Source: Polychytrium aggregatum (taxonomy: Eukaryota > Chytridiomycota > Chytridiomycetes > Polychytriales). From it: a DNA stretch of 59,248 nucleotides. Shown one piece after another: positions 33,819 to 45,111 of the stretch. Within the stretch, counting starts at the first letter, position 1. Each line of letters starts with the position of its first letter. Location of the stretch: assembly GCF_025602895.1 (NCBI RefSeq), contig NW_026516397.1, positions 1 through 59,248 on the forward strand, written 5' to 3'. The notes under the pieces were generated by a model, which made no database searches, had not been told where the DNA came from, and worked only from the letters and a program-made list of their open reading frames with translations. Position numbers and translations under genes: made by a program.

Positions 33819-36800
33819 ATGACCCGTGGAGTCCGCATCTGCATCGACCGCGGTGGTACATTCACCGACTGCATTGGCTTTATCCCTAAGGGCACCGACG
33901 AGTGGTCGCCCGTTGTTGTCAAGCTGCTCAGCGTCGACCCACAGAACTATCCCGATGCGCCCCGAGAGGGCATTCGCCGAATCCGTGAGTTCTGCGAGAA
34001 GCTCCTCGTCTCGGCTGGGCCGATCATGATTGCCCCATGAATGTCCCTGTAGTGCGGGGTGGTATTCCATGTTGCTCCGAGTCACTTTTGTATCTGCTGA
34101 AGGAGACATGCCTCTGATCGGCTCGTGATGGCAACACCCTCACGATTTGCATCTACCTCCGATGGGAGGAGGACTCATATCCGCTGGCTGACGCCTTCTT
34201 CCATGGTCTTTTGCAGTGGAGATCGCCACAGGCATCCCCCATCCCAGAGACAAGCCCGTCGACACATCTCGCTTGGGTAAGTCACTCACTCGAGGGCTCT
34301 TGGGCCGAGCTCCCGGACAAGGAGGATGTCTTCCTGGACTTGAGCCGGGCATAGATTGATTTGTTCTACTCGCACCATGTTGTCCGTCTGCGGTTGCAGA
34401 GATCATCCGCATGGGCACCACCGTCGCCACCAATGCAGTAAGTTCATCTGCACATCAACATTCCTCGACGCTTGACCCGCTTCTGTGATGGCTTCCGCAG
34501 GCGCGAGTTTATGGATGAGACTGACCTGGGTACATCCATCCTCTGCCGATCTAGCTGCTGGAACGAAAGGGCGAGCCTGTTGCCTTGCTTATCACCAAGG
34601 GCTTCAAGGTTTGTGGTTCTTGGTGGTTCTTGGTGGTTCTTGGTGGCTCTTGGTGGTTCTTGGTGGTTCTGGCACAACTGTCAGGGGGGTGGCAAAGGAC
34701 ACCGCTGCCGCTTCTATCGGAGGAGCTCCATACGTTTCGTGCGAGTCTTGCTCCCAGAGCATTGTCTTATGGGCATCCATGTTCAATTCATCGGCAGGAC
34801 TTGCTCAAGATCGGTAACCAGTCGCGGCCCAAGATCTTTGACCTGTCGATCACCATGCCCGATGTGCTGTTCGAGCAGGTTGTCGAGGTGGATGAACGGT
34901 ACGGATGCACGGCCGAGTTGAGCGCTGGCCAGACCGCTGTCGATCGTTGTGTGGGCTCTTGTTCGCTAACGACGTCTCTATCCACGTCTCCACCGCAATG
35001 ACATATGAACTTCGTGGCATCAAAATGGCTCATGACCAACTGGCCCATTGACCGGGAATGCGCCTCCCTCGGTTGCCAACGCTGTCCGGATCGAAAAACA
35101 TGCTAGAGTCACTCTTGTTGGATACACCTCGACAAAGTCCGGCATGGACGTTGTGGTTCCTGAAGGCGACGCTCGCTTCGTCAAGGGCATCACGGGCGAG
35201 TGGGTCAAGATCCTGCAGGCCCCAGGCATGTCAATTCTGCCATGCTATGCGCTCTCTGTCAAGGGCAGAGGCTGCGGTTGTTTGTTTGCGCGAGCTCACT
35301 CGTGCGTCTGGCCGGATCAGATATCGAAAGCATCCGCAAGGATCTCCAGCATGTCTACGACCGCGGAATCCGAAGCGTGGCGATATGTTTGATGCACGCA
35401 TTCACATACCCAGGCAAGTCTGGAAGCTGAGCCACAAAGCCGCTCGTTTTGGTCAGCGCCATGCGTTGTTGCAGCTTGCCATCCGTCGGCCTGCTTGATG
35501 CCAGCGCCAACGCCTCCTGTTCCTGTGTTTCGTCTCCAGAGCACGAAAAGAAGATTGGGGAGATTGCCAAGCGGATCGGATTCACACACGTTTCCCTGTC
35601 CTCGGAGATCATGCCGATGATCAAGATCGTTGCCCGAGGCACCTCTGCTACCGCGGATGCCTATTTGACTCCTTGTCTCCAGCGATACATTCAGGGCTTC
35701 TTTAGCGGCTTTGATGCTGGCATCCACACCAATGTGCGTGTCGAATTCATGCAGAGCGACGGCGGACTGACTCCCGTCAGCGGCTTCAGCGGCTTCAAGG
35801 CGATCCTCAGCGGTCCGGCAGGCGGCGTGGTTGGCTACGCCCTCACCAGCTGGACACCGGAGGAGAACACGGCCGTCATAGGTTTCGATATGGGCGGTGA
35901 GTGGATTTCACAGCAGTCGGCCTGGCTCGTGAGCGCACTGGGTAGATGGGTCGCACTGGGTAGATGGGTCGCACTGGGTAGATGGGTCGCAGGGGACTCC
36001 GAGACTGTCCAGCCCATGTCTCTAACTTGTCACCGTCGATATCCTCGGCGATTGGTTGGTCCGAATCAGGAACCAGCACGGACGTTTCGAGATACGACGG
36101 CCGATACGAGCACGTCTACGAAACCACCACGGCTGGTGTGACGATTCAGGCCCCACAGCTGGATATCAATACGGTGGGTTCGATCTCGGCGCGAGTGTGG
36201 TCGGGTCTGTGCCCGATGTGCCTCCCTTGTCGTTCTCGCTGCAGTTCCGGCTGATCTTTGACTTGCGTAGCACTGCTTCTCAACGTAATATCCTCCGTTC
36301 TACTTGCATAAAGGTTGCTGCCGGTGGCGGCTCGCGTCTCTTCTTCCGCAACGGCATGTTTGTTGTCGGGTAAGACTGCTTCACCGTGCCTGATCTGGGT
36401 TGCCTGTCCGCCCCGTTTCACGAGTTGGCTCATATCGAATCGCATGCATCGATTCATCTCGCATACGCGAGCCGGCCCCACTGTGGCTTGGGCCATTTGC
36501 CCACCCATTCATCCCTTTCATTTTTGTTTCCATAGTCCTGAAAGTGCCAGTGCCGATCCTGGTCCTGCGTGCTACCGCAAGGGCGGCCCTCTCGCCATTA
36601 CCGACGCCAACTTGGTTCTGGGACACCTGATCCCCGACTATTTCCCCAAAATCTTTGGCGCCAGTGAGAAGGAGCCTCTGGACATCCAGGCCTCGCTTGC
36701 ACTTTTCCAACAGCTGACGGATGATGTCAATGCGTTCTTGTCGTCGGAGGCTGCCAAGAATGGCGGTGCCGCCGCCAAGCAGATGACGCTCGACCAAGTT

Positions 36801-39800
36801 GCCTTTGGCTTTATCAAGGTGAGTGGGCCGCATCGTCTCGGGGAGTCCCCTGTGTCGTCTCCATTGCCCTTTGATCAATCAGGCATGTGCCGTCTGACTG
36901 TGGCTGTTGCCATCAAATACGTAACATCCCTCTCCCTCAGGTCGCCAACGAAAGCATGTGCCGACCCATCCGTGAGCTGACCCAGGCGAAGGGATACGAC
37001 ACAGCGAATCATGTCTTGGCTTGCTTCGGAGGAGCAGTAAGTGGCCTCGTCTCGATGCTGGCGCATGACTTTGACCCGGTCGGCTTGCCTTCGTTGGGGG
37101 AAGCAACCATGCTATTGCGGGGCCCTCATATATGCCGCACTGCTCTTGCCAATGCTCATCCACCCCTTTGCCTTGCTCATTCATCGGCTGGATTGCCGTG
37201 GCGGGGCACTGTTGCCGATACTCTGTCTCTAATCCGTACCTGCACCCAGGGCGGCCAACATGCCTGCGCCATCGCCCGCACCCTGGGCATCAAGCGCATC
37301 CTGATCCACAAGTACTCGGCGATTCTATCCGCCTACGGTCTCTCACTTGCCGATGTTGTCCACGAAGTGCAAGAGCCAAGGTAGGACCCGTTGGTGTCAG
37401 GGTTGGGCTCTGGTGAGGTGTGTCAAGGTCCGGCGCTCCTCCGATCTTGTGTATGGAGGGGGGGGGGAGATTGTCCGAACAGACAGCGGCTTCAATATTG
37501 TCCCTGAATCTTCCTGCCTCCTGCATTGCATATCGACAGCGCCGTCGAATTTGGCCCGCAGAGCCTTCCTCGCATCCAAGAACGTGTGAACAACCTCGTT
37601 ACCCAGGCCACTCGCGAGCTTGTCCAACAAGGCTTTGAAGCTGCGAATGTCCACTGCGACGTGTTCCTGAACCTCCGCTACCAGGGTACCGACACGGCCC
37701 TCATGACTCTCAAGCCCAAGCGCGACGAGGACTGGGATTTCATTCCGCCCTTCCTCGATGCCTACAAGCAAGAGTTTGGCTTTACTCTGAGTGACCGCGC
37801 CATCTATGTCGATGACATCCGTGTTCGCGGTGTCGGTCGCAGCTCCAACATCGAGGCCTCGGCATTCAAGACCAAGGTCTACGAGGAGGTCGCCTCGATC
37901 GAGCGCAAGCCAGCCCCGGCGCCGCACGACCGTGCCAGCAGCTACTTTGACGGCCTGGGCCGGATCGCCGACACGCCCATCTATGTCCTCGACCGCCTCG
38001 ATCGGGGCAGCGTCATTGACGGGCCTGCCCTTGTGATTGACAACAACGCGACCATCGTCGTTGACCCGGAGTGCTCTGCGCTCATTACTTCTGAGCACGT
38101 TGTCATCACCGTCGGCGAGTACCAGCAGAAGCGGGTCGGCACCGACTTGGATCCCATCCAGTTGTCGATCTTTGGCCACAGATTTATGAGCATCGCTGGT
38201 GAGTGTTTGGCTGGTCGTGTGTCGGCATGCTGTCGATGGGGTTGTGTGCGTGGGCATGTGGGACGGTCGCTATGTGACGGCCCCTGTGGATTCCCTCCCG
38301 GCTTACTCACTTTGGGATCTGTCGGAACCATAATGGTCTCGGAACTCAGAGCAAATGGGCCGCACGCTCCAGAAGACGGCCGTGTCGACCAATATCAAGG
38401 AGCGCCTGGACTTTTCGTGTGCGTTGTTTGGATCCGACGGCGGGCTGGTTGCCAATGCGCCACACATCCCCGTGCACCTTGGCTCTATGCAGGAGGCTGT
38501 TCGCTGGCAAATGGAGTATCTCAAGGACGGGATCAAGGATGGCGATGTGCTGGTGACCAACCACCCAGCAGCCGGAGGCTCGCACCTGCCCGATGTAGGT
38601 GGACTTCGCTGAGCATCATCGAGGCACCATTTGCCCCTGGAAGGCGGCGGGGCTGTGCCGCTTGCACCAAGCATGCGAATTGCAGAACGGAGCAGAGCGA
38701 TCTGACTTCTGGATTGATGATCGACGTGTACACAGATCACCGTCATCACACCCGTATTTGAAGATGGTCGCATTGTATTCTTTGTGGCAAGTCGAGGTAA
38801 GCAACGGTGATGGACGGACGAGCAACGTAGCGTCCCCTGGGACATGATCGTGCCTGTTGCTGATGAATGCGCGTCGATCTGGTGTATGTCGATGCGGCGC
38901 AACGCCTTGTTCAACCGTCTCTTGGCGATACTGATCAACGCCTTCGGCTCCTTCTCTGTGGTCAGGACACCACGCTGACATTGGGTATGTAGCGCGACCA
39001 CTGTGCTTCGTACAGGGCGTGGCTGACATCGTCTGTTGCCCTAAATTGCTCAAACCATCCCGGTGGTCTGGATTTTGGGGCTGCCCGCGATAGCCCAGAA
39101 CGGGAAATGCTGACTTTATTGCTTGGCGTGTAGTGGACTTCAACCCGGAAGCATGCCACCCAACTCGCGCGAGCTCTACCAGGAAGGCGCAGCCATCAAG
39201 TCGTTCAAGCTTGTCTCGAATGGCAGCTTTGACGAAGCCGGGATTACCAAGATCCTGCTGGACGAGCCGGCTCAGTACGAGGGCTGCAGTGGCACGCGCT
39301 GCCTCAAGGACAACATCTCGGACCTCAAAGGTGAGGGCGTGTCTGGAATCGGGAGTAGGATCGATGATGCCAGAAGCTGCAAATGCCATGTTTCCGGATG
39401 TCGAGAGGCGCCAGTATGAGTGGGTGGGGAGGATGCTAGCCGCTGCAACCGCTGCGTGGCCTTTGCACAAGCTCACTCGCGAAGTACTGCCTTGTAGCCC
39501 AAGTTGCTGCCAACCATCGCGGCATTCTGCTTGTCAAGAGTCTGATTGCGGAATATGGTAAGAGGGAGGAGCGTTTTATTTTTCTTGGTTCTGGCGACGA
39601 AGCGTTGCCGGTTTCTTTTGGAAACCCGAGTCGGTTCTGTTATCGATCCCTCAATGTACTTGGACAAGCGTTGGGATGAAGCTGCCGGCAATATCGTCAC
39701 TGGCGTGGAACAAGCTCGTCACTCACTCTATCCGGTCGCAGGCCTGGATGTCGTTCAGGCTTATATGACCTACATCCGCTCCAACGCCGAGCTTGCTGTG

Positions 39801-41463
39801 CGCGAGATGCTCCGCTCCGTGAGCCGCAAGTATGGTCCGGTGCTGCACGCCGCCGACCAAATGGATGACGGCACACCGATCAACCTGACCATCAAGATTG
39901 ACCAGACCACCGGCGACGCTGTCTTTGATTTCACCGGCACCGGTCCCGAGGTCTACGGCAACACCAACGCCCCCCGGTCGCTCACGAACTCGGCCATCAT
40001 CTACTGCCTGCGCTCGCTGATCAACGAGGATATGCCGCTGAACCAGGGTGCGCTCGCGCCAATCTCGATAGTGGTGCCTCCTGGCTCGCTGCTGGCCCCT
40101 TCGGAGAAGACGGCGGTTGTCGGCGGCAACGTGCTGACGTCGCAGCGCCTGTGCGATGTCATCCTGAAGGCCTTCCGTGCATGCGCCGCCAGCCAGGGCT
40201 GCATGAACAACTTTACTTTTGGCAAAGGCTGCAAGTCGGAGCAAGGCGAGGTTGTGGAAGGATTTGGATACTACGAGACAATCGGTGGGTTGCGTGCCGG
40301 AAGCTCACGAAAGGAAGCAGTGATGCGGCAAGTGGTGATGATGGGATGGCATGAACGGCAAGATATGAGCAGATTGGACTGGATGATGTGTCCAAAAGCG
40401 CTCGCTAAATGATAGCGGAGTGCGTGCCTCGCGCTGACCAACCCTGTGTCGTCATTTGCTCGTGGTTTCCCAGCGGGAGGAAGCGGTGCCGGACCGACCT
40501 GGAACGGAAAGAGTAAGTTGCCTCGCGCTTCCAAACCGGCAGATCCAAGCGATCATCAGGGCCCGGTGTTCTGAGCTGGCTTACTGAACATGGCGATTGC
40601 TTCACGAAACTGGAACATAGGCGGTGTCCACACGCACATGACCAACACCCGGATCACCGATCCCGAGATCCTCGAGCGACGTTACCCTGTTATCCTGCAC
40701 GAGTTTGGGCTCCGCACAGGTGAGATGTTGAATCAGGATAGCATATTGGGCGAATGACAGGGATCAGGAGTGCAACGACCAGCCGACAGAGTTGGATGGC
40801 AAGCGAGCAAGATGACTCATTTCCGATAATCTCGACCCTCCAGGCTCGGGCGGTGCTGGCCAGTTCCGTGGCGGCGACGGCTGTGTCCGTGACATTGAAT
40901 TCCTGGAGCCCATCTCGGTTTCGATGCTCTCGGAGCGACGAGTGCTCCGTCCGTACGGGTGCGTATTGTCTTGCCCGGCATGATCCTGAGCCGGAAGCGA
41001 TGCCCGGGAGTGATGTCTGGTAGCAATGGCTGGATGTGGGCAAACCTGACCGGTCCTCCCCCCCCCCAACTTGCAGCATGGATGGCGGCCAGGACGGACA
41101 GGCTGGCATGAACTTGCTTTACAAGAAAGAAGCCGATGGCAGCTACCGAGTGGTCAACTTTGGCGGCAAGAACGCCACGATCGCCCAGCCCGGAGATCGC
41201 ATCAGAATCCTGACCCCTGGAGGCGGTGGTGAGTCTTTGCAGACCGGCCGTGATTGCTGCCGATTGGAGGCCGAGCGTCCGTGCTCGCCATTAGCGAAAG
41301 CTCGGTTGACGGTGAGGATGTACTAACACAGCGCTATCGTGTGCATCAAGGTTGGGGTGCTTCTGTCGGATCCGAGATGCATGAAGGCCCCGAAGCTGCC
41401 CCGATTGCTCCTGGGTTCGGCGGTTCGCTCCACCAATACGCTGCACAGCAGTACTCTGTCTAA
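33819..41463 (+). CDS. OXP1: 5-oxoprolinase (ATP-hydrolysing), fused HyuA-HyuB type, 25 exons
   Basis: The 25 rebuilt exons (1319 aa, all phases close) are 33819-33984, 34217-34276, 34400-34437, 34555-34608, 34798-34898, 35107-35225, 35321-35413, 35540-35896, 36070-36173, 36314-36369, 36536-36818, 36941-37036, 37250-37380, 37540-38198, 38350-38594, 38736-38796, 38966-38984, 39134-39330, 39498-39557, 39742-40284, 40474-40512, 40621-40719, 40844-40958, 41077-41228 and 41351-41463. The N-terminal half is hydantoinase A-like: [79 protein letters not shown]. The C-terminal half is hydantoinase B-like: [60 protein letters not shown], ending GGGGWG. It opens 5-oxoproline to glutamate with ATP in the gamma-glutamyl (glutathione) cycle, in the cytosol. 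The introns after exons 6 and 7 appear to start with GC. Exon 17 is 19 nt. Confidence 0.92.
34611..34670. repeat. 10-bp minisatellite TGGTGGTTCT in an OXP1 intron
   Basis: Six units at exact 10-bp spacing inside the intron after exon 4, with one T-to-C change (34641-34650). It begins within a few bases of the 5' splice site. Confidence 0.85.
35935..35988. repeat. 18-bp minisatellite in an OXP1 intron, three copies
   Basis: Three copies of GCACTGGGTAGATGGGTC within the intron after exon 8. The 18-bp period keeps a frame open through it. Confidence 0.85.
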
Positions 41464-41614
41464 GTTTCCCAAGTACATTGCCAAGGCCAGGGGGGCAAGG
41501 ACGACCCGGATTCCGCCTGAAGAATCTGAGGACAACGCCTGCTCCTCGAACAGTGACAATGCCGAAGGCGCTCAATAAAAATGCAGTGCTATTGAGACAA
41601 CGGAAGCCGCCGGA
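41464..41614. other. Convergent 3' ends, OXP1 and TACO1
   Basis: 151 bp between two stop codons. AATAAAA at 41574-41580 is a plausible plus-strand polyadenylation signal for OXP1. An open frame running in from OXP1 is a different phase of its last exon. Confidence 0.55.
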
Positions 41615-42663
41615 CTATGCAGCGTTCGTATAGATGGAGATGACATCTTCGAGGTTGTCGAGGTCGTCAAGCAGTTTCTGGAACTGATCCGACGGCTCGC
41701 CGTCGGGCACGTCGATCTTGTCCTCGCTGTAGTAGGTGATTTCGGTCTCGCGGATCTCGTAGCCTTTTGCCTCGAGTGCGGCTCGGATCTGCGCGAGCTG
41801 GTTCGTGGCACACCACAGCTCGACGCTGGTGTCGGACTCGTCGGTTGCACCAATGTCCTCGACATTGCAGTCGATGGCAGAGTCGCACATGTCGTCGAGG
41901 GAGTGTCCGGTCGATCCGGGGGCGGCGACGATGCGGCCGCGCTTCTGAAACAGATACGCAACGGGCGTCAGCGACCCGCCATTCTCGGTAAAACACAGGC
42001 GCACCGTCTGGAAGGATCTGTTCCGGTTGTTGGTCAAGGTGTGGACCTGGAGGGCCAAGCGACAGAGGAGAGGCTTTGGATTAGTCCAGACGGCGAGGCA
42101 GTCGCTGGACCGAGCTCGAACCCTGACGAGTGCTGTAAGCCCAGGTCGACGATACTTGCAATGACAGCAACACCGGCCGGTCCCAGTCCTTCGTATGCGA
42201 TGGATTCGAGGTCGGCCTCATCGTCCTTGTCGCTGCCGAGGCCCTTCTTGATGGAGGTATCGATTGTGGATCTGGGCAGCTGCAACTGTCTGGCAACGTT
42301 GAGGGCGGCAGCGAGCTCAAAGTTGGTCCTGGGGTCGGTGTCGCCGTTGAAGTTGCGGACGGCGGCAATGATCCGGCGGGTGAGCTTGGAAATGACCTTG
42401 CCCCGGGCAACATCGTTTGCACCCTGGGACGACGACACGAAGGGCGGGGCATGTCAGTATGGACAGGAAGCCTGGCGAGTGCGAGCAATGCCAAGGCTTG
42501 GGCCACACACCTTTTGCCGGCCAATCTTGGACCATCGGTTGTGGCCGGCACAGAGAGGGAGCGTGCCCGAGGAGAAGGGCGATGCATGCAGCCGGGGAGA
42601 CAGGAAATGCGGAGCGATCTGGAATGGCTTGGAGACCAGCGGGGCGAGCCGATGAGCGATCAT
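41615..42663 (-). CDS. TACO1: TACO1/YebC-family mitochondrial translational activator
   Basis: Three exons, 42663-42511, 42423-42160 and 42046-41615, all in phase 0, give 282 aa. The first exon encodes a presequence-like stretch (Arg, Ser, hydrophobics) ending in AGHNRWSKIGRQK, the YebC start motif (AGHSKWxxIKxxK). Family segments follow: ARGKVISKLTRRII, ARQLQLPRSTIDTSIKKG, YEGLGPAGVAVI joined to VHTLTNNRNRS, and FTENGGSLTPVAYLFQKRG. Human TACO1 and relatives bind the mitochondrial ribosome and help translation of COX1 or polyproline-like stretches. The join at VAVI/VHTL fits the family only if the intron begins at GCAAGT (GC-AG intron), since no GT lies in phase. Start is the ATG at 42663; the frame above has a GTG but no ATG. 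Confidence 0.9.
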
Positions 42664-43262
42664 GGCGGCGACATGCAGCGCGAGGCGATCTGGGAAGATG
42701 CGATCTGGGAAGGTGCAAATCGGCGAATCGGGCCATGGAGAGCCGTGCGCAGCCACGGACACACAGCGGATTCACACGTGACCGATCTTGCATCTTGCCT
42801 TGCGCCTTGCCATGCGTTTCGCCTTGCCCGCCCGCATGCCCTTGCTCCTTCGCGGGCCTTCGCGGGTTTCCTTTTGCCCTCCCCGGGCGGTTCCCACGCT
42901 CACTCTCCGCTTCGCCTCGCGCTCCGCCGACCACCGTCCCTGCGGAACCAAGACGGTGCCTTTGGCTGTCCATGTCTTTGTCTGCCGGCGCAACCAGAGC
43001 GCTCGCGCGATCATCTTCCATCGCCCGTCTCGGCCGTTTGCCTGTTTCTGTTCCTGTCCTGGTTCCTGCTGGCTGATCGCTGGGCTCGATCAAAGTCTTG
43101 GCTCTGCTTCTCGATCCGCCACGCGCAAGTCCCACATCATCGAAAGGCCATCGTCTGCGCAAATCGGCTCCGATTCGGCTCCACTTTGTCCAAGATCCAC
43201 TCGATCGACACCAACGATCCGCTCGATCAACACCAACGATCCAGCGACAGTCTCTTCCAGCC
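42664..43262. other. Divergent promoter region, TACO1 / F-box-ankyrin
   Basis: 599 bp between divergent start codons. Long open frames cross it on both strands, driven by high GC and simple Gly/Arg or Pro/Ser-rich sequence. They carry no domain and I do not call them. A CATTTTGC-like or TATA signal is not apparent. Confidence 0.5.
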
Positions 43263-44948
43263 ATGGTCCCGGTCCAGCCTGCATCGGCATCCAGCAATCC
43301 TTTTGCATCCAGCAATTCTTTTGCATCCAGCAATTCTTTTGCATCCAGCAATCCTTCTGCATCATGCACAATCCCGATCCCAATCCCGATCCCAATCCCG
43401 ATCCCAACCCCGATCCCAAGCTCGATCTCAATCCCGTGTCCGTGTCCGTGCCCGAGCCTCACCTGGCTGCCTCCGGAGCTCTGGGTTCGCATCCTGCTCC
43501 ACTGTTCGGATCCATCCCAGTTCGTCCGCGCCAACCGATGGATCTATACCACCTCGAGGTCCCCCTTTGTCCGTGCCCAGTGGCTCATGTCCCAGTGCGG
43601 TCCCTCATCCGTCCTCGATCGGCTCCCGTTCCTGCCGCTCTTCACCTCGATCGGCCCCAGAGCCTTCTGGCCATCTCGGATCCGCCACAGCCGTCGTTGC
43701 CGTGCCGTGCGTCTGTCGCAGATCACCCACGACGGAGAAGACCATAAGCTCAGTGTGGAAGCGGAGGCTCCGTCAGCCCCTCACCCCAGCCGCCTCGGAC
43801 GCTTGGTCCTGAACCCGCGCCGACTACAACTGTCGCTCAAGCACCCATGCGAATGCCACCGATATCATGCCGAGCTGCCCGAAAACTACCATTGCCCGCT
43901 TGAGAGCGAGCAGATTCAGTTGTTCAATGCCTTGGCATTCTTGAATATCCCAACAACGTCGATGCGCTGCTTCCTCGAGTACGTCGCCCAGGCTAATCAT
44001 CTGCAGCTGCTCTCGATCGTGCTGGGATATGCAAGGCTATCGACCGACGCCGCAGCAAAATCACACGCATCTCCGTCGCTCTCCAGCTCGCCCATTCTCG
44101 CCGATGCAACTTCCCCGACGGATACCTTCGCCTCCGATGCAAACTCGGTTGCGCCAGACCTGTTCCCGGCCATTCTCAAGACAGCCGCCCACCGCAACCA
44201 TCTCTCGCTCATTACCCTGTTGGGGCCCAGGGTACACATCCCAGATGACGTCTTGCCCATCGCCGTCTACAAAGGATACCACCAGATTGTGTCCGTGCTC
44301 TTGTCGCACTCTTCCCTGCGGCCATCTTCGGAGATGATCACCAAGCTGTGTCAGAGCATCGCCATCTCCAGCGTTATCCCGTTCCGCGCCAGCCTGGCAT
44401 CTACCCTCGCCGTCCTCATCCCGGTCATACCAGATGACGTCTTCAATGACCTGACCGAGATCCTGCTGATCACCGCTGCCCAGTCCGGCCAGGTGTGCAT
44501 TCTGGATCCGATCCTGGCTCGGGGTGCCGATCCCAACCGCGGGGAATCCAAGGCCCTCTTCCACGCCCTGTCGCTGGGGAACTGGCGAATCGTGGGCCGT
44601 CTCCTTTGCGAAGGGGTCGCTCCGGACCCTCCAGCAGGCATACTGACACCCGTTCGGATAGTACTGCTCTGCTTCATCGTCTCGGATCACATCTTGCTCC
44701 TCTATGTTGTCTCGACCTCCTTCCAGAAGCTGAGCAGCCCGCAAGAATCAGCCGAGGACGGCTCGGTTGTCCGCGACGCCTTCACAGCACTGTTCTTCCT
44801 CGTCATCGAGCTCATTCTGCAGTGGATCATGCCCGTCTGGGGGATTGCATACTCGCTAGCGCTGCTGGCTCGGTTCAGGTGGCGGGCCCGCAGACGCCGA
44901 CGCATTGTTAGCGAGCATCCAGAAGCCGCCGCTGTCGAGTCGGTGTGA
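43263..44948 (+). CDS. F-box / ankyrin-like protein with C-terminal membrane segments
   Basis: Single exon, 561 aa from the ATG at 43263, chosen because upstream in-frame sequence is promoter-like. Residues 7-36 are a sixfold ASSNPF-type repeat and 36-65 an IPIPIP and PCPCP tract. An F-box-like motif starts at about 69 (LPPELWVRILLHCSDPSQFVRA). The middle (about 215-480) consists of helical repeat pairs resembling degenerate ankyrin repeats, such as ILKTAAHRNHLSLITLLGP, LPIAVYKGYHQIVSVLLSH and ILARGADPNRGESKALFHALSLG. The C-terminus holds two or three hydrophobic helices (IVLLCFIVSDHILLLYVV; FFLVIELILQWIMPVWGIAY) and an Arg cluster. F-box proteins recruit substrates to SCF ubiquitin ligases; membrane tethering is inferred. 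The ankyrin call is weaker than the F-box call. Confidence 0.72.
   Translation: MVPVQPASASSNPFASSNSFASSNSFASSNPSASCTIPIPIPIPIPIPTPIPSSISIPCPCPCPSLTWLPPELWVRILLHCSDPSQFVRANRWIYTTSRSPFVRAQWLMSQCGPSSVLDRLPFLPLFTSIGPRAFWPSRIRHSRRCRAVRLSQITHDGEDHKLSVEAEAPSAPHPSRLGRLVLNPRRLQLSLKHPCECHRYHAELPENYHCPLESEQIQLFNALAFLNIPTTSMRCFLEYVAQANHLQLLSIVLGYARLSTDAAAKSHASPSLSSSPILADATSPTDTFASDANSVAPDLFPAILKTAAHRNHLSLITLLGPRVHIPDDVLPIAVYKGYHQIVSVLLSHSSLRPSSEMITKLCQSIAISSVIPFRASLASTLAVLIPVIPDDVFNDLTEILLITAAQSGQVCILDPILARGADPNRGESKALFHALSLGNWRIVGRLLCEGVAPDPPAGILTPVRIVLLCFIVSDHILLLYVVSTSFQKLSSPQESAEDGSVVRDAFTALFFLVIELILQWIMPVWGIAYSLALLARFRWRARRRRRIVSEHPEAAAVESV
43288..43430 (+). repeat. In-frame 18-bp and 12-bp coding repeats
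   Basis: 18-bp units (TTTTGCATCCAGCAATTC type) at 43288-43362 encode ASSNPF/ASSNSF. They are followed at about 43370-43430 by 12-bp ATCCCAATCCCG units encoding Ile-Pro repeats. Both periods preserve the frame. Confidence 0.85.
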
Positions 44949-45072
44949 GACGCTCGGTGCTTTGAATCGACATGCTTGCATGGCTGCATCCACATCGACA
45001 TAGTTGTCGTCCGCAATGGGCAAAGCGCCCACACAAGCGAACAAGCTGTTTGCTTGTACCTCTGGCCATATT

Positions 45073-45111
<39 letters not shown>

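Noticed and set aside
41254..41463. Whole open frame 41254-41463 as OXP1 coding
   Set aside because: Only the part after the AG at 41350 fits; it restores GGGGWG in phase. The upstream part is intron.
42317..43534. 405-codon minus-strand frame with Gly/Ile/Asp repeats
   Set aside because: Reads the reverse of the 18-bp and 12-bp coding repeats and TACO1 exon 2 in the wrong frame.
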